64,000 nucleotides of DNA, taken from positions 2,666,001-2,730,000 of the forward strand of contig NZ_CP107917.1 of assembly GCF_036014175.1 (NCBI RefSeq), read 5' to 3'. Shown here piece after piece: positions 52,637 to 61,797 of this stretch. This DNA comes from Streptomyces sp. NBC_00443. Its GTDB lineage: Bacteria; Actinomycetota; Actinomycetes; Streptomycetales; Streptomycetaceae. The first letter of the stretch is position 1, and each line of letters opens with the position of its first letter. A model generated the notes under the pieces. The model ran no database searches and was not told the DNA's origin. It was given only the letters and a program-made list of their open reading frames with translations. The position numbers and the translations under genes were made by a program.

Positions 52637-53983
52637 TCAGAACCCGCCGCCGTCGAACCCTCCTCCACCGCCGAAGTCCCCACCGCCGAATCCGCTGCCG
52701 AAGTCCCCGCTGTCGAAGTCCGCGCCGGAGACGTCGCCGCCCTCGTAGCCGCCACCGCCGTAACCGTCGCCCCCTCCGTAGTCGGCGGCGTAGGCGGGCG
52801 TGGCCATCATGCTGCCGAGCAGGGTGCCGATGAGGAGGCCCGGGAGGATGCCGCCGCCGAAGTAGCCGCCCGCCCAGGGGCCGTAGGCCGGGCCGGCATC
52901 CCAGTACGGACGGCGGCCGTACTCGGTGTCCACCTCGCGGATCACGGGGTCGCGGCCCTCGGAGAGGCGGGTTCGGTCGGCCGCGCAGACCGGGACCTCG
53001 CGGGCGGTGCCGCCGGGCGGGGTCCAGGTCTCGTCGGCCACCGCCGGGCCGTGCCGCGGGTCGAAGAAGCAGGGCGGCCGACGTTCGGGCAGGGGCTGGT
53101 GTGCCCGGCGGGCGGCCAGCTGGGTGAGGGAGAAGCGGCCGTCCGCCAGGGCCTGGGTGACTGCTTTGACGTCCTCCGGTTTGCGGGCCGAGTCCATCAG
53201 CCGTTTCGCCTTTTCGTAGGCGTCCAGGGCGCTCTCGTAGTCCGCGCGCATCGCGTCGTCGGCGCCGGCTTCGCCCGGGTGGAAGTCCAGGCGGTCCAGC
53301 TCCTCGCCGAAGGCGGTGATGTCCTCGTCGACCACGACCCGCAGCTTGTCCAGCGCCGCCCGCTGCTCCGCCTCGCGGCGCTGCCGCTTGCGCCTGACCA
53401 GCGTGTACGCGCCCGCGCCGCCCGCCGCCAGCACCGCGCCGACGGCGATCAGAGTGCCGGCGTCCACGCCGTCGCCGCCCCCGCCGTCGCTCCAACTGGC
53501 CGGTGCCGTGCCGTTCACGTTGCGCAGGGCCGAGTCGACGAAGTCGTTCAGCTGGGCCTTGGGGTCGCCGGCGGTCTGCACCGAGGAGACCAGGTTGTCC
53601 ACAGCCTGGCGGGACATCACCGAGGAGTCGGCCGCCGCGTCGAAGCGATCACCGACGTGGACGCCGTACAGGCCCGTCACACCGGTTTCCGTGCGGAGGT
53701 TCAGCAGCAGGTTCCTGGTCGGTTGGTCGGCCGGCAGGACGGCGATGAAGACCGGCTTGTCGGCGTCCTTGATCTTGTCGGCGAGCGCTTCCGCGTCGGC
53801 CGACGACAGCTGGTCCGAGGCTGCGGGATCCACGTAGACGGGATCATCGCGCAGCGCCTCGGCAACCCGGGAGACATCCGTGGCCGCATGTGCGCCGGGC
53901 GGGCCGGCCACAAGCACCGCCGCGGTTGCGGCGACCGGCACGATCAGCAAGCGCATGAGTCCCCGGAAGAGCGGAGTCCTCAT
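52637..53983 (-). CDS. TPM-domain membrane protein with Gly-rich tail
   Basis: 448 residues from ATG 53983. A signal peptide (LMRLLIVPVAATAAVLVAGPPGAHA) is followed by a TPM/YgcG-like extracellular domain (residues about 40-165). One membrane helix (TLIAVGAVLAAGGAGAYTLV, about 190) leads to an Arg/Lys-rich stop-transfer and a helical cytosolic region. A second hydrophobic stretch (GGILPGLLIGTLLGSMMATP) and an extreme Gly/Asp/Phe tail (GSGFGGGDFGGGGGFDGGGF) end the protein. Function unknown. Confidence 0.85.
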   Translation of the reverse strand: MRTPLFRGLMRLLIVPVAATAAVLVAGPPGAHAATDVSRVAEALRDDPVYVDPAASDQLSSADAEALADKIKDADKPVFIAVLPADQPTRNLLLNLRTETGVTGLYGVHVGDRFDAAADSSVMSRQAVDNLVSSVQTAGDPKAQLNDFVDSALRNVNGTAPASWSDGGGGDGVDAGTLIAVGAVLAAGGAGAYTLVRRKRQRREAEQRAALDKLRVVVDEDITAFGEELDRLDFHPGEAGADDAMRADYESALDAYEKAKRLMDSARKPEDVKAVTQALADGRFSLTQLAARRAHQPLPERRPPCFFDPRHGPAVADETWTPPGGTAREVPVCAADRTRLSEGRDPVIREVDTEYGRRPYWDAGPAYGPWAGGYFGGGILPGLLIGTLLGSMMATPAYAADYGGGDGYGGGGYEGGDVSGADFDSGDFGSGFGGGDFGGGGGFDGGGF

Positions 53984-54365
53984 ACTCTCGACGCTACCTG
54001 ATGGGACGGGCAAAGGCGCCGGTCCAGGTGGCTGGATTCCCACCGGGACCGGCACCCCACGGCCGCCGCCGCGTTCCGTACGGCGGCTCAGGCCGCGCGG
54101 TACGCCGCGTTCCGCCTCTCCACCGCCTCGGTGATCCCCGCGCCGACGGGGTCCACGTATGACTTACCTCACGCCTTGAGTTAACTGCCGGCGCCGAATG
54201 TCGTCAAGACTTCACGTCAGAGCCGGTGCGCACTCAACTCCCTTCCGGAGAAGTGCCGCTGTCCCTTCACCTCATGAACGCGCGACCCCTTGACGCGCAT
54301 ACGAAGCCGTCATTTACTCACGCCTCGCACGCCCCCATCCCCCACCGCCAGAAGGGCGGCGCACC
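53984..54365. other. Non-coding gap between TPM and GH30 genes
   Basis: About 380 bp with no supported ORF. It holds an AT-richer patch at 54155-54215 (ATGACTTACCTCACGCCTTG, GTTAACTG) where the GH30 promoter probably lies. I cannot fix hexamers with confidence. Confidence 0.4.
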
Positions 54366-56231
54366 ATGAGGAGATCCACTCGGACGCTCGGGCTGCTTCT
54401 CGCCGGGCTCCTCACCACGGCCGGCTTCTCGGCTGCCACACCCGCGCAGGCGGCCGGCGAGCAGGTCACCGCCTGGCTCACCACGACGGACGACACCGGC
54501 GGACGCCATGTGACCCGCGGGCTCCAGCCGCAGACTCCGTTCGCCTTCCAGGCCGGGTCCGGCGGCAGCGGCGAGAACATCACCGTCGACGAGAACACCC
54601 GCTACCAGTCCTTCACCGGCGGCGGCGCGTCCTTCACGGACACCGCGGCCTGGCTGATGGACGGCAGCGGCGCGCTGTCGCAGGCCACCAAGGACGACAC
54701 GATGCGCAAGCTGTTCTCCCCGACGGAGGGCATCGGGCTGTCGTTCCTGCGCAATCCCATGGGCGGCTCGGACCTCGCCCGCTTCGGCTACACCTACGAC
54801 GACATGCCGGCCGGGCAGACCGACCCGGACCTCTCCGAGTTCTCGATCGCCCACGATCTCCAGGACGTCGTGCCGCTGACGAAGCAGGCACGTCAGCTCA
54901 ACCCCGGGCTCACCGTGATGGCCTCGCCGTGGACGGCGCCCGCCTGGATGAAGGACAACGGGCAGCTCAACGGGGGCTGGCTGAAGGCGGAGCACTACGG
55001 GGCGTACGCCTCGTACTTCGTGAAGTACGTGCAGGCCTACCAGGCCCAGGGCATCCCGATCTCGTACGTCACCGCCCAGAACGAGCCGACCTGCTGCTCG
55101 GGCTATCCGTCGATGAGCTGGAACGCGAGCGGGCTCGCGTACTTCACGAAGAACGAGCTGCTGCCGAAGCTCCAGAACGCCGGGCTGTCGACGAAGGTCC
55201 TGGCCCACGACTGGAACTGGGACACCTACGACGCCTACGCCGCGCAGACGGTCGACGACGCGGCGGTCCGCAACCACCCGAACTTCGGCGGGATCGCCTG
55301 GCACGGCTACGGCGGTGACGTGGCCGAGCAGACGCAGGTGCACGACCAGTATCCGCAGCTGGACGCGTTCGGCACCGAGCACTCGGGTGGCACCTGGATC
55401 GCCAACCAGCAGCGCGAGGACATGATGAACATCATCGACTACACCCGGAACTGGGCGAAGTCGGTGACCAAGTGGTCGCTCGCGCTGGACCAGAACCGGG
55501 GTCCGCACAACGGCGGCTGCGGGACCTGCGACGGTCTGATCACCGTCCACAACGGGGACGCCCGGCACGGGCAGGTCGACTACACCGTCGAGTACTACAC
55601 GATGGGCCATCTGACGAAGTTCGTGAAGCCGGGCGCCCAGCGCATCGCGTCCACGGCGTCGTCGTCGGTGCCGAACGTGGCGTGGCGCAACCCGGACGGG
55701 TCGAAGGCGCTGATCGCGTACAACGATGCGTCGAGCGCGAAGACCGTCACGATCAACTGGGGTTCGCAGCACGCCACTTACTCGCTGCCCGGCAAGACGT
55801 CGGCGACGTTCACCTGGGCGGGCACCCAGACCGAGGGTCCGTCCCAGTCCGGGGCGCTGGTGGGCCTTGCCGGCAAGTGCCTTGACGTGGCGGGCGGTTC
55901 GTCGGCCGACGGCACGGCGGTGCAGCTCTACGACTGCAACGGCTCGACCGCACAGCGGTGGACCGTGCAGGCCGACGGTTCGGTGCGGGCGCTGGGCAAG
56001 TGCCTGGACGTCACGTCCGGCTCGACGGCGGACGGGGCGCAGGTGCAGCTGTACGGCTGCAACGGGTCGGGTGCGCAGCAGTGGTCGTACATCGCGTCGT
56101 CGGGCGACGTGGTCAACCGCGCCGCGAGCAAGTGCCTCGACGTGACCGGCAACTCCTCGGCGAACGGGGCCCGTGCGCAGATCTGGAGTTGCACGGGCGC
56201 CGCCAACCAGAAGTGGCGTCTGCAGGCGTAG
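54366..56231 (+). CDS. Secreted GH30 glycoside hydrolase with ricin-type CBM13
   Basis: 621 residues. A signal peptide (GLLLAGLLTTAGFSAATPAQA) is followed by a GH30 catalytic domain. FTGGGASFTDTAAWLMD is at the N-terminal barrel entry, the acid/base Glu is in VTAQNEPTCC and the nucleophile Glu in FGTEHSGGTW. A beta-sandwich lies around 430-490. The last 125 residues are a ricin-type lectin (LAGKCLDVAGGSSADGTAVQLYDCNG and two more KCLDV blocks with QRW/QQW/QKW). GH30 subfamilies cleave glucosylceramide, xylan or beta-1,6-glucans; the exact one cannot be assigned. Confidence 0.9.
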   Translation: MRRSTRTLGLLLAGLLTTAGFSAATPAQAAGEQVTAWLTTTDDTGGRHVTRGLQPQTPFAFQAGSGGSGENITVDENTRYQSFTGGGASFTDTAAWLMDGSGALSQATKDDTMRKLFSPTEGIGLSFLRNPMGGSDLARFGYTYDDMPAGQTDPDLSEFSIAHDLQDVVPLTKQARQLNPGLTVMASPWTAPAWMKDNGQLNGGWLKAEHYGAYASYFVKYVQAYQAQGIPISYVTAQNEPTCCSGYPSMSWNASGLAYFTKNELLPKLQNAGLSTKVLAHDWNWDTYDAYAAQTVDDAAVRNHPNFGGIAWHGYGGDVAEQTQVHDQYPQLDAFGTEHSGGTWIANQQREDMMNIIDYTRNWAKSVTKWSLALDQNRGPHNGGCGTCDGLITVHNGDARHGQVDYTVEYYTMGHLTKFVKPGAQRIASTASSSVPNVAWRNPDGSKALIAYNDASSAKTVTINWGSQHATYSLPGKTSATFTWAGTQTEGPSQSGALVGLAGKCLDVAGGSSADGTAVQLYDCNGSTAQRWTVQADGSVRALGKCLDVTSGSTADGAQVQLYGCNGSGAQQWSYIASSGDVVNRAASKCLDVTGNSSANGARAQIWSCTGAANQKWRLQA

Positions 56232-56235
56232 CGGC

Positions 56236-56664
56236 TCAGACGTAGGGCTGACCGATCCCCAGCAGGTTGCCCTCACTGTCGTGGAACCAGGCGGCGCGCT
56301 CCCCGCGGAAGCCCTTGCTGGGGTAGTGCCCCTCGATGTCGGCGATGCCGTTCGTCGTGCACAGGCCCGGCACGTCGACCTCCTCGAACTCGACGCCGCG
56401 CCGCCTGAGTTCCGCCACGGCCGTGTCCACGTCCTCGATCTGCCAGCCCATCTGGGTGAAGGTGCCGGGGGACGCTCCCGTCGACTGGAACAGGGCGAAC
56501 TCCGTGCCGCCGCACCGGTACAGCAGCCCGCCCGGCCGCTCGTCGACGGGCTCCAGACCCAGCTTTTCGGAATAGAAGCGCCGCGCCCGCTCCAGGTCCT
56601 GCGCGGGCAGCCGGGTCGCGACCTGCCCCCGGGTGAACAGGTTCCCTACGTCGTCCGTGTCCAT
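56236..56664 (-). CDS. VOC-family (glyoxalase/dioxygenase) protein
   Basis: 142 residues, starting MDTDDVGNLFTRGQVATRLP. Two beta-alpha-beta-beta-beta modules are seen (QDLERARRFYSEKLGL...FALFQSTG, and WQIEDVDTAVAELRRRG...FHDSEGNLLGI). HDSEGNLLGI carries the usual C-terminal metal ligand region (Asp-Pro-Glu-Gly-Asn variant). Ligand and activity unknown. It ends 5 bp from the convergent GH30 stop. Confidence 0.85.
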   Translation of the reverse strand: MDTDDVGNLFTRGQVATRLPAQDLERARRFYSEKLGLEPVDERPGGLLYRCGGTEFALFQSTGASPGTFTQMGWQIEDVDTAVAELRRRGVEFEEVDVPGLCTTNGIADIEGHYPSKGFRGERAAWFHDSEGNLLGIGQPYV

Positions 56665-56719
56665 GGCCCCACTGTGCCGTGGACGACGGCCCGGGGGCGG
56701 GCGGTGAGGTCCGTTCGGC

Positions 56720-58324
56720 CTACTCGGCCGGCGTCACCCCGGCCCGCAGCAGGCCGTAGGTGTAGGCGTCCTCCAGGGCCTGCCACGAGGCGGCGATGAC
56801 GTTCTCGGCGACGCCGACCGTGGACCACTCCCCCGCCCCGTCGGACGTGGAGATCAGGACGCGGGTCGTGGACTGGGTGCCGTGCACGCCCTCCAGGATG
56901 CGGACCTTGTAGTCGACGAGGTCCAGCTTGGCGAGCTGGGGGTAGATCTTCTCCAGCGCGACCCGGAGCGCCCGGTCGAGGGCGTTGACCGGGCCGTTGC
57001 CCTCCGCCGTGGCGACGATGCGCTCGCCCTTGGCGAAGAGCTTGACCGTGGCCTCGTTGGCGTGGCTGCCGTCGGGGCGGTCCTCGACGATCGCGCGCCA
57101 GGACTCGACCTGGAAGTACTTGAGCGGCTTGCCCTCGACCTCGGTGCGGAGCAGGAGTTCGAAGCTGGCGTCGGCGGCCTCGTACGTGTAGCCCTTGAGC
57201 TCGCGCTCCTTCACCCGCTCGACCACCCGGCCGACCAGCTCCCGGTCGCCGCCGAGGTCGATGCCGAGTTCCTTGCCCTTGAGCTCGATCGAGGCGCGGC
57301 CCGCCATGTCGGAGACCAGCATCCGCATGGTGTTGCCGACCTGCTCGGGGTCGATGTGCTGGTACAGGTCCGGGTCGACCTTGATCGCGGAGGCGTGCAG
57401 GCCGGCCTTGTGCGCGAAGGCGGAGACGCCGACGTACGGCTGGTGGGTGGAGGGGGTGAGGTTGACGACCTCGGCGATGGCGTGCGAGATGCGGGTCATC
57501 TCGCGGAGGTGGCCGTCGGGGAGGACCTTCTTGCCGTACTTCAGCTCCAGGGCCGCCACCACCGGGAACAGGTTGGCGTTGCCGACCCGCTCGCCGTAGC
57601 CGTTGGCCGTGCACTGGACGTGGGTGGCGCCCGCGTCGACGGCCGCGAGGGTGTTGGCGACCGCGCAGCCGGTGTCGTCCTGGGTGTGGATGCCGAGCCG
57701 GGCGCCGGTGTCGGCGAGGACCGTCGAGACGACCGCCTGGATCTGGGCGGGGAGCATGCCGCCGTTGGTGTCGCAGAGGATCACGACGTCCGCGCCGGCC
57801 TCCGAGGCCGTTCGGACGACGGCTTTCGCGTACTCGGGGTTGGCGCGGTAGCCGTCGAAGAAGTGCTCGCAGTCGACGAAGACGCGGCGGCCCTGCTCGC
57901 GCAGGTACGACACCGTGTCGCCGACCATCGCGAGGTTCTCGTCCAGCGTGGTGCGCAGCGCGAGCTCGACGTGCCGGTCGTGGGACTTCGCGACCAGGGT
58001 GATCACCGGGGCGCCGGACTCCAGCAGCGCCCTGACCTGCGGGTCCTCGGACGCCTTGCCGCCCGCGCGGCGGGTGGAGCCGAAGGCGACCAACTGGGCG
58101 TGCCGGAAGGCGATCTCCTGCTGGGCGCGCGCGAAGAACTCGGTGTCGCGGGGGTTGGCGCCGGGCCAGCCGCCCTCGATGAAGCCCACGCCGAAGTCGT
58201 CCAGGTGGCGGGCGATGGCCAGCTTGTCGGCGACGGTGAGGTTGATGCCCTCCCGCTGGGCGCCGTCGCGCAGGGTGGTGTCGAAGACGTGGAACGAGTC
58301 GTCGAGCTCGCTGGTTACCGACAT
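56720..58324 (-). CDS. cimA: (R)-citramalate synthase / isopropylmalate-synthase-like
   Basis: 534 residues, the length of CimA. The HMG-CoA-lyase-like barrel shows FDTTLRDGAQREGINLT at the N-terminus, GWPGANPRD, GIHTQDDTGCAVANTLAAVDAG with its His-x-His/Gln metal site, and GNGPVNALDRALR in the regulatory domain. CimA joins pyruvate and acetyl-CoA as the first step of threonine-independent isoleucine synthesis; a 2-isopropylmalate-like role is less likely given the length and motifs. A leader peptide with tandem Ile codons and a terminator lie upstream, supporting isoleucine control. Confidence 0.9.
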   Translation of the reverse strand: MSVTSELDDSFHVFDTTLRDGAQREGINLTVADKLAIARHLDDFGVGFIEGGWPGANPRDTEFFARAQQEIAFRHAQLVAFGSTRRAGGKASEDPQVRALLESGAPVITLVAKSHDRHVELALRTTLDENLAMVGDTVSYLREQGRRVFVDCEHFFDGYRANPEYAKAVVRTASEAGADVVILCDTNGGMLPAQIQAVVSTVLADTGARLGIHTQDDTGCAVANTLAAVDAGATHVQCTANGYGERVGNANLFPVVAALELKYGKKVLPDGHLREMTRISHAIAEVVNLTPSTHQPYVGVSAFAHKAGLHASAIKVDPDLYQHIDPEQVGNTMRMLVSDMAGRASIELKGKELGIDLGGDRELVGRVVERVKERELKGYTYEAADASFELLLRTEVEGKPLKYFQVESWRAIVEDRPDGSHANEATVKLFAKGERIVATAEGNGPVNALDRALRVALEKIYPQLAKLDLVDYKVRILEGVHGTQSTTRVLISTSDGAGEWSTVGVAENVIAASWQALEDAYTYGLLRAGVTPAE

Positions 58325-58434
58325 GGTCGTAAGGCTCCTGTATTGGATCTCGGTCTACCGGAATGACCGGCTCCACCGCCCCCACCTATGGTCCCTCACG
58401 CTCTCCGCCCGGCTGCGGGTGGGCCGGGAAACAG

Positions 58435-58460
58435 AAAAACCTCTCGCGGGTGCGAGAGGT
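58435..58460 (-). terminator. Attenuator-like terminator in the cimA leader
   Basis: On the minus strand ACCTCTCGC and GCGAGAGGT form a 9-bp stem with a 4-nt loop followed by a run of U (AAAAA on the plus strand, 58435-58439). It lies 111 bp before the cimA ATG and 55 bp after the leader-peptide stop. A canonical U-tailed terminator inside a 5' leader is unusual in this GC-rich genome. Confidence 0.85.
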
Positions 58461-58514
58461 CTGCGCGCGGGTCGAGGACGACGGTGTCCACCCGTACCTG
58501 GTCGTACGTGGTGG

Positions 58515-58550
58515 TCACTGCGGACCGGCGCGCCTGCTGCCAATAATCAT
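58515..58550 (-). CDS. Candidate leader peptide of cimA, M-I-I-G-S-R-R-A-G-P-Q
   Basis: ATG ATT ATT GGC AGC AGG CGC GCC GGT CCG CAG TGA on the minus strand, 11 residues with two tandem ATT isoleucine codons. ATT is rare in Streptomyces, where ATC dominates. Placed ahead of the U-tailed terminator and cimA, it has the layout of a ribosome-mediated attenuator sensing isoleucyl-tRNA. No clear Shine-Dalgarno precedes the ATG, so it may be leaderless. Confidence 0.6.
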   Translation of the reverse strand: MIIGSRRAGPQ

Positions 58551-58631
58551 GGCGAACGAGAGCACGGGGGCAGTCTGGCACAAGTCACCCCCGTGCTCAC
58601 CGTCCGTCTCAGGATGCGAGCACTGCGCTGA

Positions 58632-59891
58632 TCACCGCAGGTGGCGGACGTATACGTGGGTGGTGTCGGCGGTGTCGTCCGGCACGAGGTCGGCGCCCCG
58701 GCTGCTGAAGGCGACCGTGCGGCCGTGCCGGTCGATCACCGGGTAGTCCGCGTAGTCGGCGCTCGGGCCGCCCTGTGCCGCGGCGCTGACGAGCTCCGTG
58801 CGTCCGGTGCGCAGGTCGCGCACGTACACCTGACGTGCGGCGTTCGGGTCGGCCGGGGCGGCGGAGCCGAACGCGAGGTACCTGCTGTCGGCGCTGAGCC
58901 GGGCAAAGCCGGTGTGGGCGGCCGGGTCGCCGGCGTCGATGCGGCGCAGGTCCCCCGTCTTCAGATCACGGACGAAGACGTTGTGCGTGCCGTTGGTGTC
59001 ACCCGGCGTCAGCTTCGAGTCCAGCGAGTTGAACACCATGTACCGGCCGTCGGCGCTGACCTGCGGGTACTCGCTGTGCCCGTCGGACACCGTGCCGTCC
59101 GGCGCCTTGTCGACCTGGGTCAGTTCGCCGCTGCGCACGTCACGGACGTAGGCGTCGCTCCAGTCGCCGCGGGTGGGATACGGCACGAAGAACCGGTAGC
59201 CGACCTTGTTGCCGTCCGCGCTGATGGTCGGCTGGGTGGCGGCCGACTTCCAGGCGCCTTCGCCGGGGACCTGGCTGATGCGGACCCGCTCGCCGGTGAC
59301 GCGGTCGACGCGGTACACCCGGTTCGACCGGTCACCCTCCGGCCCCGCGTCGCTGGTGTGCAGGGCGACGAAGGCGACGTAGCGGCCGTCGGCGCTGAGG
59401 GCGGGCATGCTGCCGGCGCTGTAGCCCGTGTCGACGGCGTCGTCGATCCGCTGGAGGGCGCCGGTCCGCAGGTCCTTGACGAAGATGTGGTTGTCGGCGG
59501 TGTTGTAGGTGGGGTTGGAGGTGAACGCCAGGTACCGGCCGTCGGCGCTCAGCGAGACGTCCAGGACGTTGGCGTCCCCGGGGCTGCCGTCCGCCGCGGT
59601 GCTCGCCAGGCGGGTGACGCCGGTCCGCAGGTCGCGCACGAACGCGTCGGCGACGCCGTTGGAGTCGCCCGCGACGAGGTTGTCGGCGTCGGAGACGAAG
59701 GCCAGATAGCGGCCGTCGACGCTCAGGCTCTGCCCGTCGGAGGCACGGTTGCCGTCCGTGCCGTCCGGGGCCACGCTCGCCTTCTCGGTGTACGGCGCCC
59801 GTGGCGCGGCGCTCGTCGGCGTCCCCGACAGCGTCGCCGTCGCGGCGGCCAGGGCGATCGCGAGCGCGACAACTCGCTTGGTGCTGTGCAT
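58632..59891 (-). CDS. Secreted TolB/WD40-like beta-propeller protein
   Basis: 419 residues from ATG 59891, with GGGGGAAC 7-8 nt upstream. The signal peptide (VVALAIALAAATATLSGTPTSA) is followed by repeated blades with SADGRYLAF/VRDLRTG units (at least six). These repeats are the mark of TolB-like or PD40 propellers. No catalytic motif is seen, so it is a probable secreted binding protein. It lies 26 bp after the related gene upstream, so the two form an operon and a likely tandem duplication. Confidence 0.88.
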   Translation of the reverse strand: MHSTKRVVALAIALAAATATLSGTPTSAAPRAPYTEKASVAPDGTDGNRASDGQSLSVDGRYLAFVSDADNLVAGDSNGVADAFVRDLRTGVTRLASTAADGSPGDANVLDVSLSADGRYLAFTSNPTYNTADNHIFVKDLRTGALQRIDDAVDTGYSAGSMPALSADGRYVAFVALHTSDAGPEGDRSNRVYRVDRVTGERVRISQVPGEGAWKSAATQPTISADGNKVGYRFFVPYPTRGDWSDAYVRDVRSGELTQVDKAPDGTVSDGHSEYPQVSADGRYMVFNSLDSKLTPGDTNGTHNVFVRDLKTGDLRRIDAGDPAAHTGFARLSADSRYLAFGSAAPADPNAARQVYVRDLRTGRTELVSAAAQGGPSADYADYPVIDRHGRTVAFSSRGADLVPDDTADTTHVYVRHLR

Positions 59892-59917
59892 GGTTGTTCC
59901 CCCGTTGATGGTTGTTG

Positions 59918-61675
59918 TCATTGAACTGTCCGCAGGAAGACGTCCGACCCCCCGTTGGTGTCCCCCTCCACCAGATCGGGTGACGCCGACTCGAACGCGA
60001 CGACCGTGCCGTCGGCGTTGGCGGAGGGGTGCCGGGCCGGGAGGTCGTTGCGGCCGCCCCAGCGATCGACGCTGACCGACTGCCGTTTCCCGGTGGCGAG
60101 TTCGAGCAGGTACACGACGCCTTGCGAGGTGTACGCGAGGTGCGTACCGCTTCCGGAGAGCGAGGGCTCGGTGCCCCTGACCCGGCTGGTCGTGCCCGCG
60201 TCGAGGTCACGGACGTGGATCTCATCGCCCTGCTGGAAGGCGACCCGGCGGCCGTCCTCGCTCAGGGAGGGAGCGTAGGCACCGCCGGCTCCGGCCTGCT
60301 CCAGGACGCCGGTGTCCAGGTCGCGGACGTGGACGCCGCCGCCCTGCTCGAAGGCGATGTACCGGCCGTCGTAGCTGATGGACGGGTTGCCCGCCGCCTT
60401 GCCCGTGGGCGCGCTGACGACGTCGGTGGTGCCGCCGTTGAAGCGGAAGACGTTGTCGTCCGACGTGAAAGCGACGACCTTGTCCGCCCCCATCACCGGG
60501 TCGTACGACGCCCAGGGCCGCTGCTGTCCGTCCCCCGTCATGCTGATCCGCTCGGTGACGGACGGCATCGGGGCCGGGTTCTGCCGGAGGTCGCCCGAGA
60601 AGACGAACACGTCCGACTCCGCGTTGGTGTCCCCCGGCACCAGGTGGGACGCCGTCGAACTGAACGCCACAGCACGCCCCTTGTCGGCCAGCGCGCCCTC
60701 CATGACCTGGGCGCTGGGCGGGAGGGCGGCGCCGGGCAGACCGGTCCGCAGATCGCGCACACGGGTGCCGTCCGTGTCTGAGACGACGGCGTAACGGCCG
60801 TCCGCCGTGGCGGAGGACGTCGTCCCTTCGGCCACCCGGCGCGAGGTACCCGTGCGGAGGTCGTGGACGTAGAGGCCACCCTCCGCTTCGAGGAGGACGC
60901 GACGGCCGTCCGCCGTGATGCGGACCAGGAACGCGGCGCCGAGGCCCGTGTCGACCTGGGCCCGCTCGCCCGTGGCCCGGTCCTTGACGAAGACGTCGGC
61001 CGGGTCCTCCTCGGAGTCACTGCGGACGGAGTAGGCGACCCGCTCGCCGTCGCCGCTCACCGAGGCGCCGGGCTTGTCGCCCTCCTCAGCCGGTGAGATC
61101 AGCTCGTCGGTGCCGGTGGCCGTGTCGCGGACGTACAGCAGCCGGAAGTTCTGATCGCCGTTGCGGTTGCCGATGGTGTACGCGACGTGCCTGCCGTCCG
61201 GGCTGATGGACCGCACGCGCCCCAACTCGTTGGAGCCGGGCGGGTTCTCGGGCCACAGCTGCTCCGCGCGGCCGGTGGCGCGGTCGTACAGGTAGGGCGC
61301 GAGGAACCGGGTGCCCGCCGAGAAGGCGATACGGCTCCCGTCGGCGCTCGGCATCGGTGAGCCGTAGGTGTAGCCGCTGCCGAGGCCGATCCCGGTGACC
61401 CCGCCGCCGGTCAGGTCCTTCACGAGCAGGCACGGGGTGAAGCGCGCGCAGCCGAAGCCCGGCGCGGTGGACACGAACGCGGCATGACGGCCGTCGGCGC
61501 TGAGCGCGGCGTCGTTCGAGGGGCCGTCGGCCTGGGTGCCGTCGGCGGCCGTGCTGACGCGTTCGACGCGCGGTGGGTGTGGCGCCGCGCCGGCGCTCGG
61601 GGCCGCCGTCCCGGCGAGCGCGAGCAGCAGCGCCGTACCTAACGAGGCTCTGGACACACGTGCGGCTCCGGACAT
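59918..61675 (-). CDS. Secreted TolB/WD40-like beta-propeller protein, paralog
   Basis: 585 residues from ATG 61675, with GGGGGGAAC just upstream. The signal peptide (LGTALLLALAGTAAPSAGA) precedes about ten PD40-type blades (LSADGRHAAFVS, LVKDLTGG, ISPDGRHVAY, VKDRATGERAQV, SYDGRYIAFEQ). It is larger than its downstream neighbour but built from the same units. The two could form heteromeric surface scaffolds; that is inference only. Confidence 0.88.
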   Translation of the reverse strand: MSGAARVSRASLGTALLLALAGTAAPSAGAAPHPPRVERVSTAADGTQADGPSNDAALSADGRHAAFVSTAPGFGCARFTPCLLVKDLTGGGVTGIGLGSGYTYGSPMPSADGSRIAFSAGTRFLAPYLYDRATGRAEQLWPENPPGSNELGRVRSISPDGRHVAYTIGNRNGDQNFRLLYVRDTATGTDELISPAEEGDKPGASVSGDGERVAYSVRSDSEEDPADVFVKDRATGERAQVDTGLGAAFLVRITADGRRVLLEAEGGLYVHDLRTGTSRRVAEGTTSSATADGRYAVVSDTDGTRVRDLRTGLPGAALPPSAQVMEGALADKGRAVAFSSTASHLVPGDTNAESDVFVFSGDLRQNPAPMPSVTERISMTGDGQQRPWASYDPVMGADKVVAFTSDDNVFRFNGGTTDVVSAPTGKAAGNPSISYDGRYIAFEQGGGVHVRDLDTGVLEQAGAGGAYAPSLSEDGRRVAFQQGDEIHVRDLDAGTTSRVRGTEPSLSGSGTHLAYTSQGVVYLLELATGKRQSVSVDRWGGRNDLPARHPSANADGTVVAFESASPDLVEGDTNGGSDVFLRTVQ

Positions 61676-61797
61676 GTTCCCCCCTGTGGTCCCCGCCGAC
61701 GCTCCATCGCCCGGCCCCGCCGGGAGTTCGCAACGAGGCAAACGCATCACCGACCACAGGGTCAATCGGTCTTATTGCGTACAACCCGGGCGGGAGG

